A stretch of DNA of 64,000 bases from Ruegeria lacuscaerulensis (GCF_013034685.1 NZ_WQGO01000007.1:1-64000), one strand, 5' to 3'; positions 16,647 through 25,044 are shown, counted from the stretch's first letter. The notes: generated from the sequence alone by a model not told the origin. Numbers and translations are program-made.

Positions 16647-17872
16647 CACGCAAGGTTCTTCTGGTCGATGATGACGCGGCGGTCCGCGAGGCATTGGCGC
16701 AAACGCTGGAACTGGCGGACTACGCGCCGGTCACGGCAGGCTCTTTTGTAGCAGCCAAGGATCATATTCGCGCAGACTTTGCGGGGGTCATCGTCTCGGA
16801 TATCCGCATGCCCGGACGGGATGGGTTTTACCTTTTGAACTACGCGTTGGAGATTGATCCCGAGCTGCCGGTGATCCTGCTGACAGGCGAAGGCGATATT
16901 CCAATGGCCGTTCGGGCGATGGGCAAGGGTGCGTTCGATTTTCTGGAAAAGCCCTGTGCGGCCTCTGATCTGCTTGAGGTGCTGGAACGAGCACATCTGG
17001 CGCGGCGGCAAGTGCTGGAGCAGCGCGCTCTGAAACAAGAATTGGAAAAGGGCGACCCGGCGGCGCGGCTTCTGTTTGGCCTGTCTGCGCGGTCGGAGGC
17101 GTTGCGAGACAGGGTGCGTTCAGTTGCGCCGACTGGGGCCGAGGTTCTGGTGACAGGACCTGCGGGCAGTGGGATATCAAAGGTTGCTGAGGTGGTTCAT
17201 TTGATGTCACCGCAATCGCAGGGCCCATTCGTCAAGCGGCCCGCTTCGGGCATGTCGGTTCAGTCTTTGCAGCAGGTGTGTGAGGACGCGGCTGGTGGGT
17301 CACTGTTCCTTGACGAGGTTTCGGTGATGCCGAAAGACACCCAATATGCGGCGCTTGAAATCATCGAGAAGGGGGTTGGGGCACGGATCATCGCCGGCAC
17401 CACCGCGGATCTGGCGGATCTGTCCGCAACAGGGCAGTTTCATGCGGACCTGTTCTATCGGTTGGATGTGATGCGCGTGCGCATCCCATCCCTGTCCGAG
17501 CGGCCCGAGGATATACCGGTGATCTTTCGCCACTATGTCGCGCAGGCTGCGGAACAGGCGGGCATTGCGGTGCCTGACATCTCTTCCGAACATTTGGCGG
17601 CTTTGATGTCGCAGGATTGGCCAGGGAATGCCCGATCCTTGATGTCAGCAGCCATGCGCTTTGTGCTTGGGATGCCGGATGAGGTGGGCGCCGCCACTGA
17701 GTTGGGTCTGAGCGAGCAGATGGCCCAAGTTGAGCGGTCACTTTTGATCGCGGCGCTGGGGCGCCATAACGGCAAAGCATCGGACGCGGCCAAGGCGCTG
17801 AAACTGCCGCGCAAGACATTTTACGACAAGCTGGCTCGCTATGGCATTCGGCCCGAGGATTATCGCAGGTAG
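16643..17872 (+). CDS. dctD: DctD-type response regulator with degenerate AAA+ domain
   Basis: 409 residues: receiver domain (about 1-120, phospho-acceptor Asp53 in VSDIRMPG), AAA+-like domain (about 145-340), Fis-type HTH (about 365-405). The Walker A site reads GPAGSGIS at 172-179, with Ile178 where the family has lysine. The stretch between beta-strand 2 and Walker B is shortened and the sigma-54 contact loop GAFTGA is absent, while Walker B (GGSLFLDEV) remains. It is therefore unlikely to be a sigma-54 ATPase activator, and may work with the housekeeping sigma factor as reported for Rhodobacter capsulatus NtrC. Two palindromes lie just downstream, before dctP. Confidence 0.9.
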   Translation: MTRKVLLVDDDAAVREALAQTLELADYAPVTAGSFVAAKDHIRADFAGVIVSDIRMPGRDGFYLLNYALEIDPELPVILLTGEGDIPMAVRAMGKGAFDFLEKPCAASDLLEVLERAHLARRQVLEQRALKQELEKGDPAARLLFGLSARSEALRDRVRSVAPTGAEVLVTGPAGSGISKVAEVVHLMSPQSQGPFVKRPASGMSVQSLQQVCEDAAGGSLFLDEVSVMPKDTQYAALEIIEKGVGARIIAGTTADLADLSATGQFHADLFYRLDVMRVRIPSLSERPEDIPVIFRHYVAQAAEQAGIAVPDISSEHLAALMSQDWPGNARSLMSAAMRFVLGMPDEVGAATELGLSEQMAQVERSLLIAALGRHNGKASDAAKALKLPRKTFYDKLARYGIRPEDYRR

Positions 17873-18231
17873 GTGCTCCCGCCCGCTTTCTCTGCATTTC
17901 TTGCAGGTCAGGCGGTTGGGCCGGGCAGTTCGCTGACGCGAACTGTGGTTGCGCTTGATTGGGTGGTGATTCTCGATGGGCGAATCAAGTTGTGCGGAAA
18001 ACCGCACAGAAGGGGTTTGGGCTTGTGCGAAATTTCGCACGTCGCTCAAGGATAGCAGCCAAAGATCTGTTCGCGCGGCTTGTAATGCACTGTTAGTTAA
18101 CAAAAAAATACAATCACCCGGCATTCAGAACAAAAAGTTGAGCGGTAAGAGGCGATTCGGTTCACTGCCCGGCATGAGGCGCTCGTCGAGCGTCTGGGAG
18201 AAGTTTTGTGAAGTCTGGGAGGATAGGACAG
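17873..18231. other. 359-base dctD-dctP intergenic region
   Basis: No gene seen. It holds the two operator-like palindromes at 17991-18040, an AT-rich patch at 18091-18114 with a possible -10 TACAAT (18109-18114) lacking a good -35, and the dctP ribosome site GGGAGG at 18217-18222. I found no TGGCAC-N5-TTGC sigma-54 promoter in it. Confidence 0.7.
17991..18040. promoter_or_regulatory. Tandem DctD-type operator palindromes
   Basis: Site 1: TGTGCGG-AAAA-CCGCACA at 17991-18008. Site 2: perfect palindrome GTGCGAAATTTCGCAC at 18025-18040. Both share the GTGCG/CGCAC half-sites, with centres 33 bases apart, about three helical turns, so both would face the same side of the DNA. They resemble the tandem DctD sites before rhizobial dctA. 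Confidence 0.82.
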
Positions 18232-19233
18232 ATGAAATTCCTGACAACAGCCGCAACCGCACTGGCGCTGACCGTGACCGCGACCGCTGGGATGGCGGCG
18301 TGTGACGACGGCGAGATCGTGGTGAAGTTCGCGCATGTGACCAACACCGACAAGCACCCCAAGGGGATTGCTGCATCGTTGCTGGAGCAGCGTGTCAATG
18401 ACGAGATGAACGGCGTTATGTGCATGGAGGTGTTCCCGAACTCGACCCTCTATAATGACGACAAGGTGCTGGAGGCGATGCTGCAGGGTGACGTCCAACT
18501 GGCCGCGCCGTCGCTGTCGAAGTTTGAAAAGTTCACCAAGCAGTTCCGTCTGTTCGACCTGCCGTTCATGTTCAAGAACATTGATGCGGTGGACGCATTC
18601 CAAGCCTCGGCTGACGGTCAAGCGATGAAGGACAGCATGCAGCGCCGTGGCCTGCAGGGGCTGGCATTTTGGCACAACGGCATGAAGCAAATGTCGGCGA
18701 ACAAACCTTTGGTTGATCCTTCCGATGCGGATGGTCTGAAGTTCCGTGTTCAGTCTTCGGACGTGCTGGTCGCGCAGATGGAAGCCATTGGTGGCAGCCC
18801 GCAGAAAATGGCGTTCTCGGAAGTCTATGGCGCGTTGCAGCAGGGCGTTGTGGACGGGCAGGAGAACACCTGGTCGAACATCTACGGCAAGAAGTTCTTC
18901 GAAGTTCAGGACGGTATTACCGAGACCAACCACGGCATCATCGACTACTTGGTTGTGACTTCGGTTGACTGGCTGGACAGCTTGGACCCCGAAGTGCGCG
19001 ATCAGTTCCTGACGATCCTGAGTGAAGTCACCGAGACGCGGAACAAAGAAGCCTTTGCGGTGAACGAAGCGGCCAAGCAGTCGGTGATCGACGCCGGCGG
19101 CACCATTCGTGAGCTGAACGCCGACCAGCGTCAGGCTTGGGTCGATGCGATGAAGCCTGTCTGGGACAAGTTCGCTGGCGATGTGGGTCAGGACAAGATC
19201 GACGCTGCACAGGCGATCAACGCCGGATTTTAA
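18232..19233 (+). CDS. dctP: TRAP transporter substrate-binding protein (DctP family)
   Basis: Periplasmic receptor of the tripartite C4-dicarboxylate uptake system. 333 residues with a Sec signal peptide (cleavage after about residue 22, MAA-CDDGE), then the DctP fold; LKFRVQSSDVLVAQMEAIGG holds the arginine that binds the substrate carboxylate. ATG at 18232 follows GGGAGG by 9 bases. Controlled, by position, by DctBD. Likely substrates are succinate, fumarate and malate; DctP relatives bind other organic acids. Confidence 0.93.
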   Translation: MKFLTTAATALALTVTATAGMAACDDGEIVVKFAHVTNTDKHPKGIAASLLEQRVNDEMNGVMCMEVFPNSTLYNDDKVLEAMLQGDVQLAAPSLSKFEKFTKQFRLFDLPFMFKNIDAVDAFQASADGQAMKDSMQRRGLQGLAFWHNGMKQMSANKPLVDPSDADGLKFRVQSSDVLVAQMEAIGGSPQKMAFSEVYGALQQGVVDGQENTWSNIYGKKFFEVQDGITETNHGIIDYLVVTSVDWLDSLDPEVRDQFLTILSEVTETRNKEAFAVNEAAKQSVIDAGGTIRELNADQRQAWVDAMKPVWDKFAGDVGQDKIDAAQAINAGF

Positions 19234-19344
19234 TCCGAGCAGTCCGCGCGCCGGGGGACTGGGGAGTTATCGACGCGCGGGCCGGGCGGGCTGAAACAGG
19301 CCCGCCCCAATTATTCTCATCACACAAAATGCGGGGACAATGAG

Positions 19345-20022
19345 ATGTCTGGTGCGAAACCCGGCTCTGGCGGGCTGATCGACCATATCGAAGAGACGAT
19401 GATCGCGCTGTTGTTGGGGGTGATGACCGTCGTCACCTTCGCCAACGTCATCGCGCGGTTCGTCTTTAATTCTAACATCCTGTGGGCGCTGGAACTGACA
19501 GTGTTCACCTTTGGCTGGTTGGTGCTGTTGGGGGCGTCCTATGCAGTGAAGAAACACGCGCATCTGGGCGTGGATGCGATCCTGAACATGCTGGCCCCGG
19601 CGCCGCGACGCATCCTGGCGCTGATTGCGGTGGCGTGCTGTCTGGTCTTCTCGTTGCTGCTGCTGAAGGGGTCCTATGACTATTGGGCCGTCTTCGCGGA
19701 TCTGCCGCCGACCTCAGGCCGGTGGTTCCCGACCGGTTTCGATACCGGTGCGCGCAGCCAGAGCTTTTACGAGGTTGACGACATCCCAATGGTCGCGCCG
19801 CTGCGGTTTTTGGAAGACATGATCAACTATGGCGAGGGCTATGAAAAGCTGCCCAAGGTGATCCCGTATCTGGTGTTGCCGGTGTCGATGATCCTGCTGG
19901 TGATCCGCTTTTCTCAGGTTGCAGTACAAATCTGGCGCGGCGAAACCGACCGCCTTGTCGCCAGCCACGAAGTCGAGGACGAGATCGAAGAAGTCCGCGC
20001 ACAACAAGGGGTGCATGACTGA
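19345..20022 (+). CDS. dctQ: TRAP transporter small membrane subunit
   Basis: 225 residues with four predicted membrane helices (about 15-37, 48-68, 85-107, 163-188), the DctQ pattern. The loop between helices 3 and 4 (about 50 residues, with a YWAVFADLPP stretch) is longer than in minimal DctQ proteins. The stop overlaps the dctM start in TGATG, so the two membrane subunits are coupled. Lies 111 bases after dctP. Confidence 0.92.
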   Translation: MSGAKPGSGGLIDHIEETMIALLLGVMTVVTFANVIARFVFNSNILWALELTVFTFGWLVLLGASYAVKKHAHLGVDAILNMLAPAPRRILALIAVACCLVFSLLLLKGSYDYWAVFADLPPTSGRWFPTGFDTGARSQSFYEVDDIPMVAPLRFLEDMINYGEGYEKLPKVIPYLVLPVSMILLVIRFSQVAVQIWRGETDRLVASHEVEDEIEEVRAQQGVHD

Positions 20023-21398
20023 TGGACGTCGTTCTTCTTTTCTCAATGGTCATTGGCCTGCTGTTGATCGGTGTTCCGATTGCGGTGGCGCTTGGCCTTA
20101 GCTCGACCCTGTTCCTGCTGATCTATTCTGACAGTTCTTTGGCCTCGGTCGCAGGCACGCTGTTCGAGGCATTCGAGGGGCATTTCACCCTGCTAGCAAT
20201 CCCGTTCTTCATTCTGGCGTCGTCTTTCATGACGACGGGCGGTGTGGCGCGTCGGATCATTCGGTTCTCGATTGCTTGCGTCGGCCACCTGCCGGGCGGT
20301 CTGGCGATTGCGGGCGTGTTTGCCTGTATGCTGTTTGCCGCTTTGTCGGGATCATCTCCTGCGACCGTTGTGGCCATCGGTTCCATCGTGATCGCAGGGA
20401 TGCGTCAGGTGGGGTATTCCAAGGAATTCGCCGCCGGTGTGATCTGTAACGCCGGTACGCTTGGCATCCTGATCCCGCCCTCTATCGTGATGGTGGTCTA
20501 TGCTGCCGCCGTTGAGGTCTCGGTCGGGCGCATGTTCCTGGCCGGCGTTATTCCGGGCCTGATGGCAGGTCTGATGCTGATGATCACCATCTATGTCATG
20601 GCCAAGGTCAAGAACCTGCCCAAAGGTGAGTGGAAAGGATGGGGCGAGATCTTTGCCTCGGCGCGCGAGGCCGGATGGGGGCTGTTCCTGATCGTCATCA
20701 TTCTGGGTGGTATTTATGGCGGTATCTTCACCCCAACCGAAGCTGCGGCCGTGGCCGCCGTCTATGCCTTCCTGATTGCCAGCTTTGTCTATAAGGACAT
20801 GGGCCCGCTCAGCACGGAAGAAGGGCAACCCAATCTGCCACTGATCAAAAAGCCCTATGCGCTGGTGACGGCCTTTTTCCACCCCGATACCAAGCATACG
20901 CTGTTCGAGGCAGGCAAGCTGACCGTCACGCTGCTGTTCGTGATCGCCAACGCGCTGATCCTGAAACATGTGCTGACCGACGAGCAGGTGCCGCAACACA
21001 TCGCCAGTGCCATGCTGTCGGCGGGTCTGGGACCTGTGACCTTCTTGATCGTGGTGAACGTGATCCTGCTGATCGGCGGTCAGTTCATGGAGCCCTCGGG
21101 CTTGCTGGTCATCGTCGCGCCGTTGGTGTTCCCGATTGCGATTGAACTGGGCATCGACCCGATCCATCTGGGCATCATCATGGTGGTCAACATGGAGATT
21201 GGGATGATTACACCTCCGGTCGGGCTGAACCTGTTCGTGACCTCGGGCGTGGCCGGAATGCCGATGATGAGCGTCGTGAAGGCGGCGCTGCCCTTCCTGG
21301 CGGTTCTGTTCGTCTTCCTGATCATGGTCACGTATATCCCATGGATATCAACCTTCTTGCCCAACACTTTCATGGGGCCAGAGATCATAACGAACTAG
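20022..21398 (+). CDS. dctM: TRAP transporter large membrane subunit
   Basis: 458 residues, about 12 hydrophobic segments, ion-coupled permease of the TRAP system. Contains the family segments GSSPATVVAIGSI, GTLGILIPPSIVMV and, near the end, EIGMITPPVGLNLFV. A hydrophilic insert at about 255-295 separates the two halves. Terminates the dctPQM operon ahead of a strong hairpin. Confidence 0.94.
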   Translation: MDVVLLFSMVIGLLLIGVPIAVALGLSSTLFLLIYSDSSLASVAGTLFEAFEGHFTLLAIPFFILASSFMTTGGVARRIIRFSIACVGHLPGGLAIAGVFACMLFAALSGSSPATVVAIGSIVIAGMRQVGYSKEFAAGVICNAGTLGILIPPSIVMVVYAAAVEVSVGRMFLAGVIPGLMAGLMLMITIYVMAKVKNLPKGEWKGWGEIFASAREAGWGLFLIVIILGGIYGGIFTPTEAAAVAAVYAFLIASFVYKDMGPLSTEEGQPNLPLIKKPYALVTAFFHPDTKHTLFEAGKLTVTLLFVIANALILKHVLTDEQVPQHIASAMLSAGLGPVTFLIVVNVILLIGGQFMEPSGLLVIVAPLVFPIAIELGIDPIHLGIIMVVNMEIGMITPPVGLNLFVTSGVAGMPMMSVVKAALPFLAVLFVFLIMVTYIPWISTFLPNTFMGPEIITN

Positions 21399-21412
21399 CC
21401 GTGAACCACATG

Positions 21413-21443
21413 AAAGCCGGGCCCCAGAGGCCCGGCTTTTTCC
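21413..21443 (+). terminator. Terminator of dctPQM
   Basis: AAAGCCGGGCC (21413-21423) pairs with GGCCCGGCTTT (21429-21439) and is followed by further T residues. It isolates dctM from the riboswitch 50 bases downstream. Confidence 0.9.
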
Positions 21444-21490
21444 TTTGCGCCCCTCTTGACGAATTGCGGGTCATGCCCATCTGGAGGGCA

Positions 21491-21535
21491 GAGGACGACC
21501 TCACCAACTTGGTTGATCATTCGGGACGGCCCGAA
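21491..21535 (+). ncRNA. Guanidine-II riboswitch (mini-ykkC)
   Basis: Two short hairpins with ACGR tetraloops, the defining features: GAGG-ACGA-CCTC at 21491-21502 and TTCGGG-ACGG-CCCGAA at 21520-21535, joined by 17 bases. The second ends 6 bases before the TGAGG ribosome site (21542-21546) of sugE, so guanidine binding, which makes the two loops kiss, would control translation start. Placement before an SMR exporter gene is the classic context. Confidence 0.9.
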
Positions 21536-21553
21536 CGGATATGAGGTGCCTCT

Positions 21554-21865
21554 ATGCCCTGGATTTTTCTGCTATTCGCCGGTTTGTTGGAAATCGTCTG
21601 GGCCGTTGCGATGAAGCAATCGGTTGGTTTCACCCGGCTTTGGCCGACCGCGCTGATGGGCGTGTCGATGATCGGGTCTTTTGGCTTGCTGGCACTGGCT
21701 ATGCGGGATTTGCCACTCGGCACGGCCTATACGATCTGGACCGGGATCGGTGCGGTCGGAGCGTTCATGATCAGCGTCATGTTTCTAGGCGAGGCCCTGA
21801 CAACCCCGCGCTTGATTGCAGCGGCCCTGATTGTGGCCGGTTTGGTAACTATGAAACTGGCGTGA
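21554..21865 (+). CDS. sugE: SMR-family guanidinium exporter
   Basis: Small multidrug-resistance protein, 103 residues, four membrane helices, dual-topology dimer type. Glu13 in LLEIVW is the proton/substrate-coupling acid; the WAVAMKQS and GTAYTIWTGIG segments match the SugE/Gdx subgroup, which exports guanidinium in exchange for protons. The guanidine-II riboswitch directly upstream supports guanidine rather than quaternary ammonium export. Convergent with tpiA, three bases between stops. Confidence 0.94.
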   Translation: MPWIFLLFAGLLEIVWAVAMKQSVGFTRLWPTALMGVSMIGSFGLLALAMRDLPLGTAYTIWTGIGAVGAFMISVMFLGEALTTPRLIAAALIVAGLVTMKLA

Positions 21866-21868
21866 CGC

Positions 21869-22618
21869 TCAGGCGTTTTGCAGCGCGTCGATGATGCCCG
21901 CGAAATCCTGCGCTTTCAGGCTGGCCCCGCCGACTAATGCCCCGTCCACGTTGGACACGGCAAAGATGTCTGCGGCATTGCCGGGTTTGACCGACCCGCC
22001 ATAAAGTAGCCTGACCGAGCGGCCCACGCCCTCGCCAAAGCGACGTTCCAGACGGGTTCGGATAAAGTCGTGGACCTCTCCGATTTCGTCGAGGGTGGGG
22101 ACCTTGCCCGTGCCGATGGCCCAGATGGGTTCATAGGCTACGATCAAGTTCTCACCGGTTGACTGATCAGGGATCGAGCCCGACATCTGACCACCGATGA
22201 TATCCAGCGTGTTGGCTGCTTCGCGCTGTTCCAGGCTTTCACCGACACAGATGATGGCTTTCAACCCAGCGTCCATGGCAGCACGGGCCTTGGCACGGAT
22301 GTCTTCATTTTGCTCGCCGTGATCCTCTCGCCGTTCAGAGTGGCCCAGAATGACCGCGGACGCCCCGGCATCGAGCAGCATTCCGGCGCTGATATCACCG
22401 GTATGGGCGCCAGAGGTGTTTGCATGGCAATCCTGACCGCCAACCTGAATATCTGTGGCCTGCACGGTGCTGGCCGCGCGGTACAGCAAGGTTGCGGGCG
22501 GGCAGATCAGCACATCGACCGTGGGGGACGGATACATGCGGGCGAGGGTGCTCAACTCCTCTAGCTCAGCCGACATCCCATTCATTTTCCAGTTACCAGC
22601 CGCCAGCTTACGCCGCAT
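21869..22618 (-). CDS. tpiA: triosephosphate isomerase
   Basis: Interconverts dihydroxyacetone phosphate and glyceraldehyde 3-phosphate. 249 residues from MRRKLAAGNWKMNG (ATG 22618), standard length. Catalytic residues are seen: Lys in GNWKMNG, His in ILGHSERR, Glu in VAYEPIWAIGTG, and the phosphate-binding LLYGGSVKP loop. The frame extends to 22753 but crosses the divergent promoter region. Divergent from the 2-oxoglutarate oxygenase gene with 122 bases between starts. Confidence 0.96.
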   Translation of the reverse strand: MRRKLAAGNWKMNGMSAELEELSTLARMYPSPTVDVLICPPATLLYRAASTVQATDIQVGGQDCHANTSGAHTGDISAGMLLDAGASAVILGHSERREDHGEQNEDIRAKARAAMDAGLKAIICVGESLEQREAANTLDIIGGQMSGSIPDQSTGENLIVAYEPIWAIGTGKVPTLDEIGEVHDFIRTRLERRFGEGVGRSVRLLYGGSVKPGNAADIFAVSNVDGALVGGASLKAQDFAGIIDALQNA

Positions 22619-22740
22619 CGCACACACTCCCACAAGAATTGTTGTTTGTGTTTCGGATAACACCCGCCGGGGATCGTGACAATTCCGGTTGCAGACGATC
22701 GCAGAAATCGACAGAACTCGCGCGAGCGAATGAGGCAGAG

Positions 22741-23655
22741 ATGATCGACACACTGGATCTTGCGAAATTGGACGCCCGTGATGTGGCGGAACTGGCCAGA
22801 TTGCGGCGCGCCGTTAGCGACGTTGGGTTTCTGCGCGTCTCCAACACCGGATTGGACAAGGCAAGGATCGAATCCGTTCTGACCACCTACAAAGCGTTTT
22901 TCCACCTGCCCGATGTCCAGAAAAGCCGCGTCGACATGGCAAAGACCGGGGCAAATCGGGGCTGGGGTGCGCCGCAATCCGAACAAGTCGATCCCGATGC
23001 AAACCCGGACTACAAAGAGGTGTTCGATTGCGGTTTCGATCTGCCCGAGGACAGCGCCTATGCAGACCGGGGCCTGAGCGTTTACGCCCCGAACCAATGG
23101 CCCGACGCGCCGTCTGGTTTTCAGCACATGATTCAAGGCTACTATGGTGACGCTTGTGCCGTTGCGATGCGTATCTTGCGAGCGATTGCCGTTGCTTTGG
23201 GCCGCGACGCGGGCAGCTTTGATGCGGCGTTTGACACGCCGATGGCTTTGCTGCGCGGCAACTTCTACCCTCAGCGTCCCGTTTGGGCGGGGGCGCGTGA
23301 TTTTGGGATCGGCGCGCACACGGATTATGGCTGCCTGACCTTGCTGGCGACCGACGGCACTCCGGGACTTGAGGCACAATTGCCGGATGGAAGTTGGGCC
23401 GAGGTCCAAGCCGACCCCGGCACCTTCGTGATCAACTTCGGGGAAATGCTGGAGTTCTGGACCGCAGGGCAGGTCAAAGCGACCATGCACAGGGTCGTCG
23501 GAGGAGCGGATGAACGGGTTTCGGTGCCGCTGTTTTTTAACCCGTCCTATGACACCAACGTTGCGCCACCTGAGTCGGACCAAGTGATTTCAGCCGGAGA
23601 ACACCTGACCCGGCGGTTCAACGAGACGTACGTCCACCTGAAAACGGCGTCCTAA
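22741..23655 (+). CDS. 2-oxoglutarate/Fe(II) oxygenase, isopenicillin N synthase family
   Basis: 304 residues. Jelly-roll oxygenase with the iron triad: His and Asp in GAHTDYG and the distal His in TMHRVVGG; the 2-oxoglutarate-binding Arg-x-Ser follows in ERVSVPLFF. N-terminal segment LRRAVSDVGFLRVSN is the DIOX_N domain. ATG 22741 with a GAGG about 7 bases upstream; earlier starts would overlap tpiA antisense. Substrate unknown. Family includes ethylene-forming and homoarginine hydroxylating enzymes that release guanidine, which is of interest near sugE, but nothing in the residues I can see proves that activity. Confidence 0.88.
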   Translation: MIDTLDLAKLDARDVAELARLRRAVSDVGFLRVSNTGLDKARIESVLTTYKAFFHLPDVQKSRVDMAKTGANRGWGAPQSEQVDPDANPDYKEVFDCGFDLPEDSAYADRGLSVYAPNQWPDAPSGFQHMIQGYYGDACAVAMRILRAIAVALGRDAGSFDAAFDTPMALLRGNFYPQRPVWAGARDFGIGAHTDYGCLTLLATDGTPGLEAQLPDGSWAEVQADPGTFVINFGEMLEFWTAGQVKATMHRVVGGADERVSVPLFFNPSYDTNVAPPESDQVISAGEHLTRRFNETYVHLKTAS

Positions 23656-24017
23656 TTCTGCGCTGACAGGGTTTCGTCGAACTTGATCGACTCGCCGCAG
23701 CCGCAGGCATCGACCACGTTGGGGTTGCGGAATTTGAAACCGGATTCCAGTAGCGAGACTTCATAGTCGATCTCGGTCCCGAACAAGAACATCTGCGCCA
23801 TCGGGGCGATCATCACCCGTGCGCCATCCTGTTCGACCACCTCATCATTGGTGTCGGCCTCATCCACGTAATCCATGGTGTATTCCATGCCTGCGCAGCC
23901 GCCTTTCTTGACGCCAATGCGCAGTCCCGCGTGCCCGCCCGATTCCATCAGGCGTACAATCTGGGCCGCAGCTTTTGGGGTCATGGTCACGGCCTGTTTG
24001 CCGGGAATGCCAAACAT
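23652..24017 (-). CDS. A-type iron-sulfur cluster carrier/assembly protein (IscA/SufA/HesB family)
   Basis: 121 residues; the three conserved cysteines are present, one in KKGGCAGMEY and two in the C-terminal ACGCGES, with the FRNPNVVDACGCG signature. Carries Fe-S clusters from scaffold to target proteins. A 13-residue N-terminal extension precedes the typical MTPKAA start. The last bases overlap the convergent oxygenase gene by 4. sufT lies 570 bases upstream on the same strand, separated by an oppositely oriented small gene. Confidence 0.92.
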   Translation of the reverse strand: MFGIPGKQAVTMTPKAAAQIVRLMESGGHAGLRIGVKKGGCAGMEYTMDYVDEADTNDEVVEQDGARVMIAPMAQMFLFGTEIDYEVSLLESGFKFRNPNVVDACGCGESIKFDETLSAQN

Positions 24018-24207
24018 TTTCGTCTCCGTCGTCGCGCGTTGTTTATAACTTAGTCCTCTGGTGGGGCAGTCTCAAGACATAGCAGACGTGCTTACCTAAG
24101 TTTTCCACTCAGGTAGGCACACATGCAACCTACGCTTGCCTAACGCTGCACCTTCGTCCTAGCCTTGCACGCAGTTGGGCAGAGAACATTGCAGGTAGGA
24201 TAACAGG

Positions 24208-24537
24208 ATGAATTCTTCGCTAAAACTTAGTGGATTAAAAGCGGTGCCGTTGATTGCACTCGTGGCGCTTGCTGGTGCTGCTGCGGCACAAACCGATGAA
24301 AAGCGGCATCCGGTGAATTGCGCCACTGCGCCAGGGGATTTGCGCGCCATCGCGGCTGAGAAAAAACACGCTCAAGATCAACAGGTTGCAAGCGTTGTTT
24401 CAATCCTTCCAGCCGGTGCGCTGCTGGGCCTTATCACCGGGACCGAGAAGAAACATTTGTCGATGCTCTCTGGTGATTACGTCAAAGCGCTGGACGCGCG
24501 GGCGGAAGAAATTAAATCCACCTGCGGTATCAAATAA
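24208..24537 (+). CDS. small secreted protein, unknown
   Basis: 109 residues with a clear Sec signal peptide (MNSSLKLSG..., cleavage after AAAAQ, about residue 28). The mature part is polar, with a central hydrophobic stretch (VASVVSILPAGALLGLITG, about 62-80) and two cysteines (about 38 and 106) that could form a disulfide. I recognise no family. It stands alone between two Fe-S genes on the other strand. The upstream gap carries an imperfect 11-bp stem (GCTTACCTAAG / CTCAGGTAGGC, about 24089-24117). Confidence 0.7.
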   Translation: MNSSLKLSGLKAVPLIALVALAGAAAAQTDEKRHPVNCATAPGDLRAIAAEKKHAQDQQVASVVSILPAGALLGLITGTEKKHLSMLSGDYVKALDARAEEIKSTCGIK

Positions 24538-24566
24538 AAAACCGCCCCGGTGATTGAGGGCGGTTT
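24536..24566 (-). terminator. Shared terminator between sufT and the small secreted protein gene
   Basis: AAACCGCCC (24539-24547) pairs with GGGCGGTTT (24558-24566). On the - strand it is followed by T6, giving a good sufT terminator; on the + strand only TTT follows. Confidence 0.82.
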
Positions 24567-24587
24567 AGTCATCGACAGCTGGTTTGC

Positions 24588-24950
24588 TTACATGAAGCCC
24601 AGTTCCAGACGGGCCTCGTCAGACATCATCTCCATGCCCCAGGGCGGTTCCCATGTCAGTTCTACGTCCACTTCCTTGACGCCGGCCACCGGTTCGACAG
24701 CTTCGACAATCCAGCCCGGCATTTCGCCCGCGACAGGGCAGCCTGGCGCGGTCAGGGTCATGATGACCTTAACGGCGTTTTCGGGCGTGATGTCGATGGT
24801 GTAGATCAGACCCAGATCATAAATATTGACCGGAATCTCAGGGTCATAGACGGAACGGCACGCCTCGACCACCGCTTCATACAGGGGGTGCTCAATCGTG
24901 GAAGGCGCAATCAACGGGGTGCCTTCGAACTGTTCACTCGGGTGGGTCAT
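24588..24950 (-). CDS. sufT: MIP18/DUF59 family Fe-S assembly protein SufT
   Basis: 120 residues. DUF59 core with VYDPEIPVNIYDLGLIY and the cysteine motif LTAPGCPVAGEMPGW. SufT proteins help mature Fe-S proteins alongside the Suf machinery; the neighbouring A-type carrier gene supports this. A 25-residue flexible N-terminus precedes the domain. PaaD-type ring-hydroxylase maturation proteins share the domain but are longer at the C-terminus and have extra cysteines. Confidence 0.9.
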   Translation of the reverse strand: MTHPSEQFEGTPLIAPSTIEHPLYEAVVEACRSVYDPEIPVNIYDLGLIYTIDITPENAVKVIMTLTAPGCPVAGEMPGWIVEAVEPVAGVKEVDVELTWEPPWGMEMMSDEARLELGFM

Positions 24951-25044
24951 TCGTGCCTCGGGTCTGTTTCCTGAGCTTTTATATAGGGAAAGCCACGGGC
25001 AGCGTCCAGTGGTGCCGTGGCGCCCTTATCGGGCGCCGAGCGAT

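Noticed and set aside
17873-18231. Sigma-54 promoter before dctP
   Set aside because: Several GG...GC pairs were tried, but none has the required 10-base spacing with TGGCAC/TTGC character.
18097-18933. 278-codon - strand frame opposite dctP
   Set aside because: Antisense shadow of the TRAP binding protein; no ribosome site or known domain.
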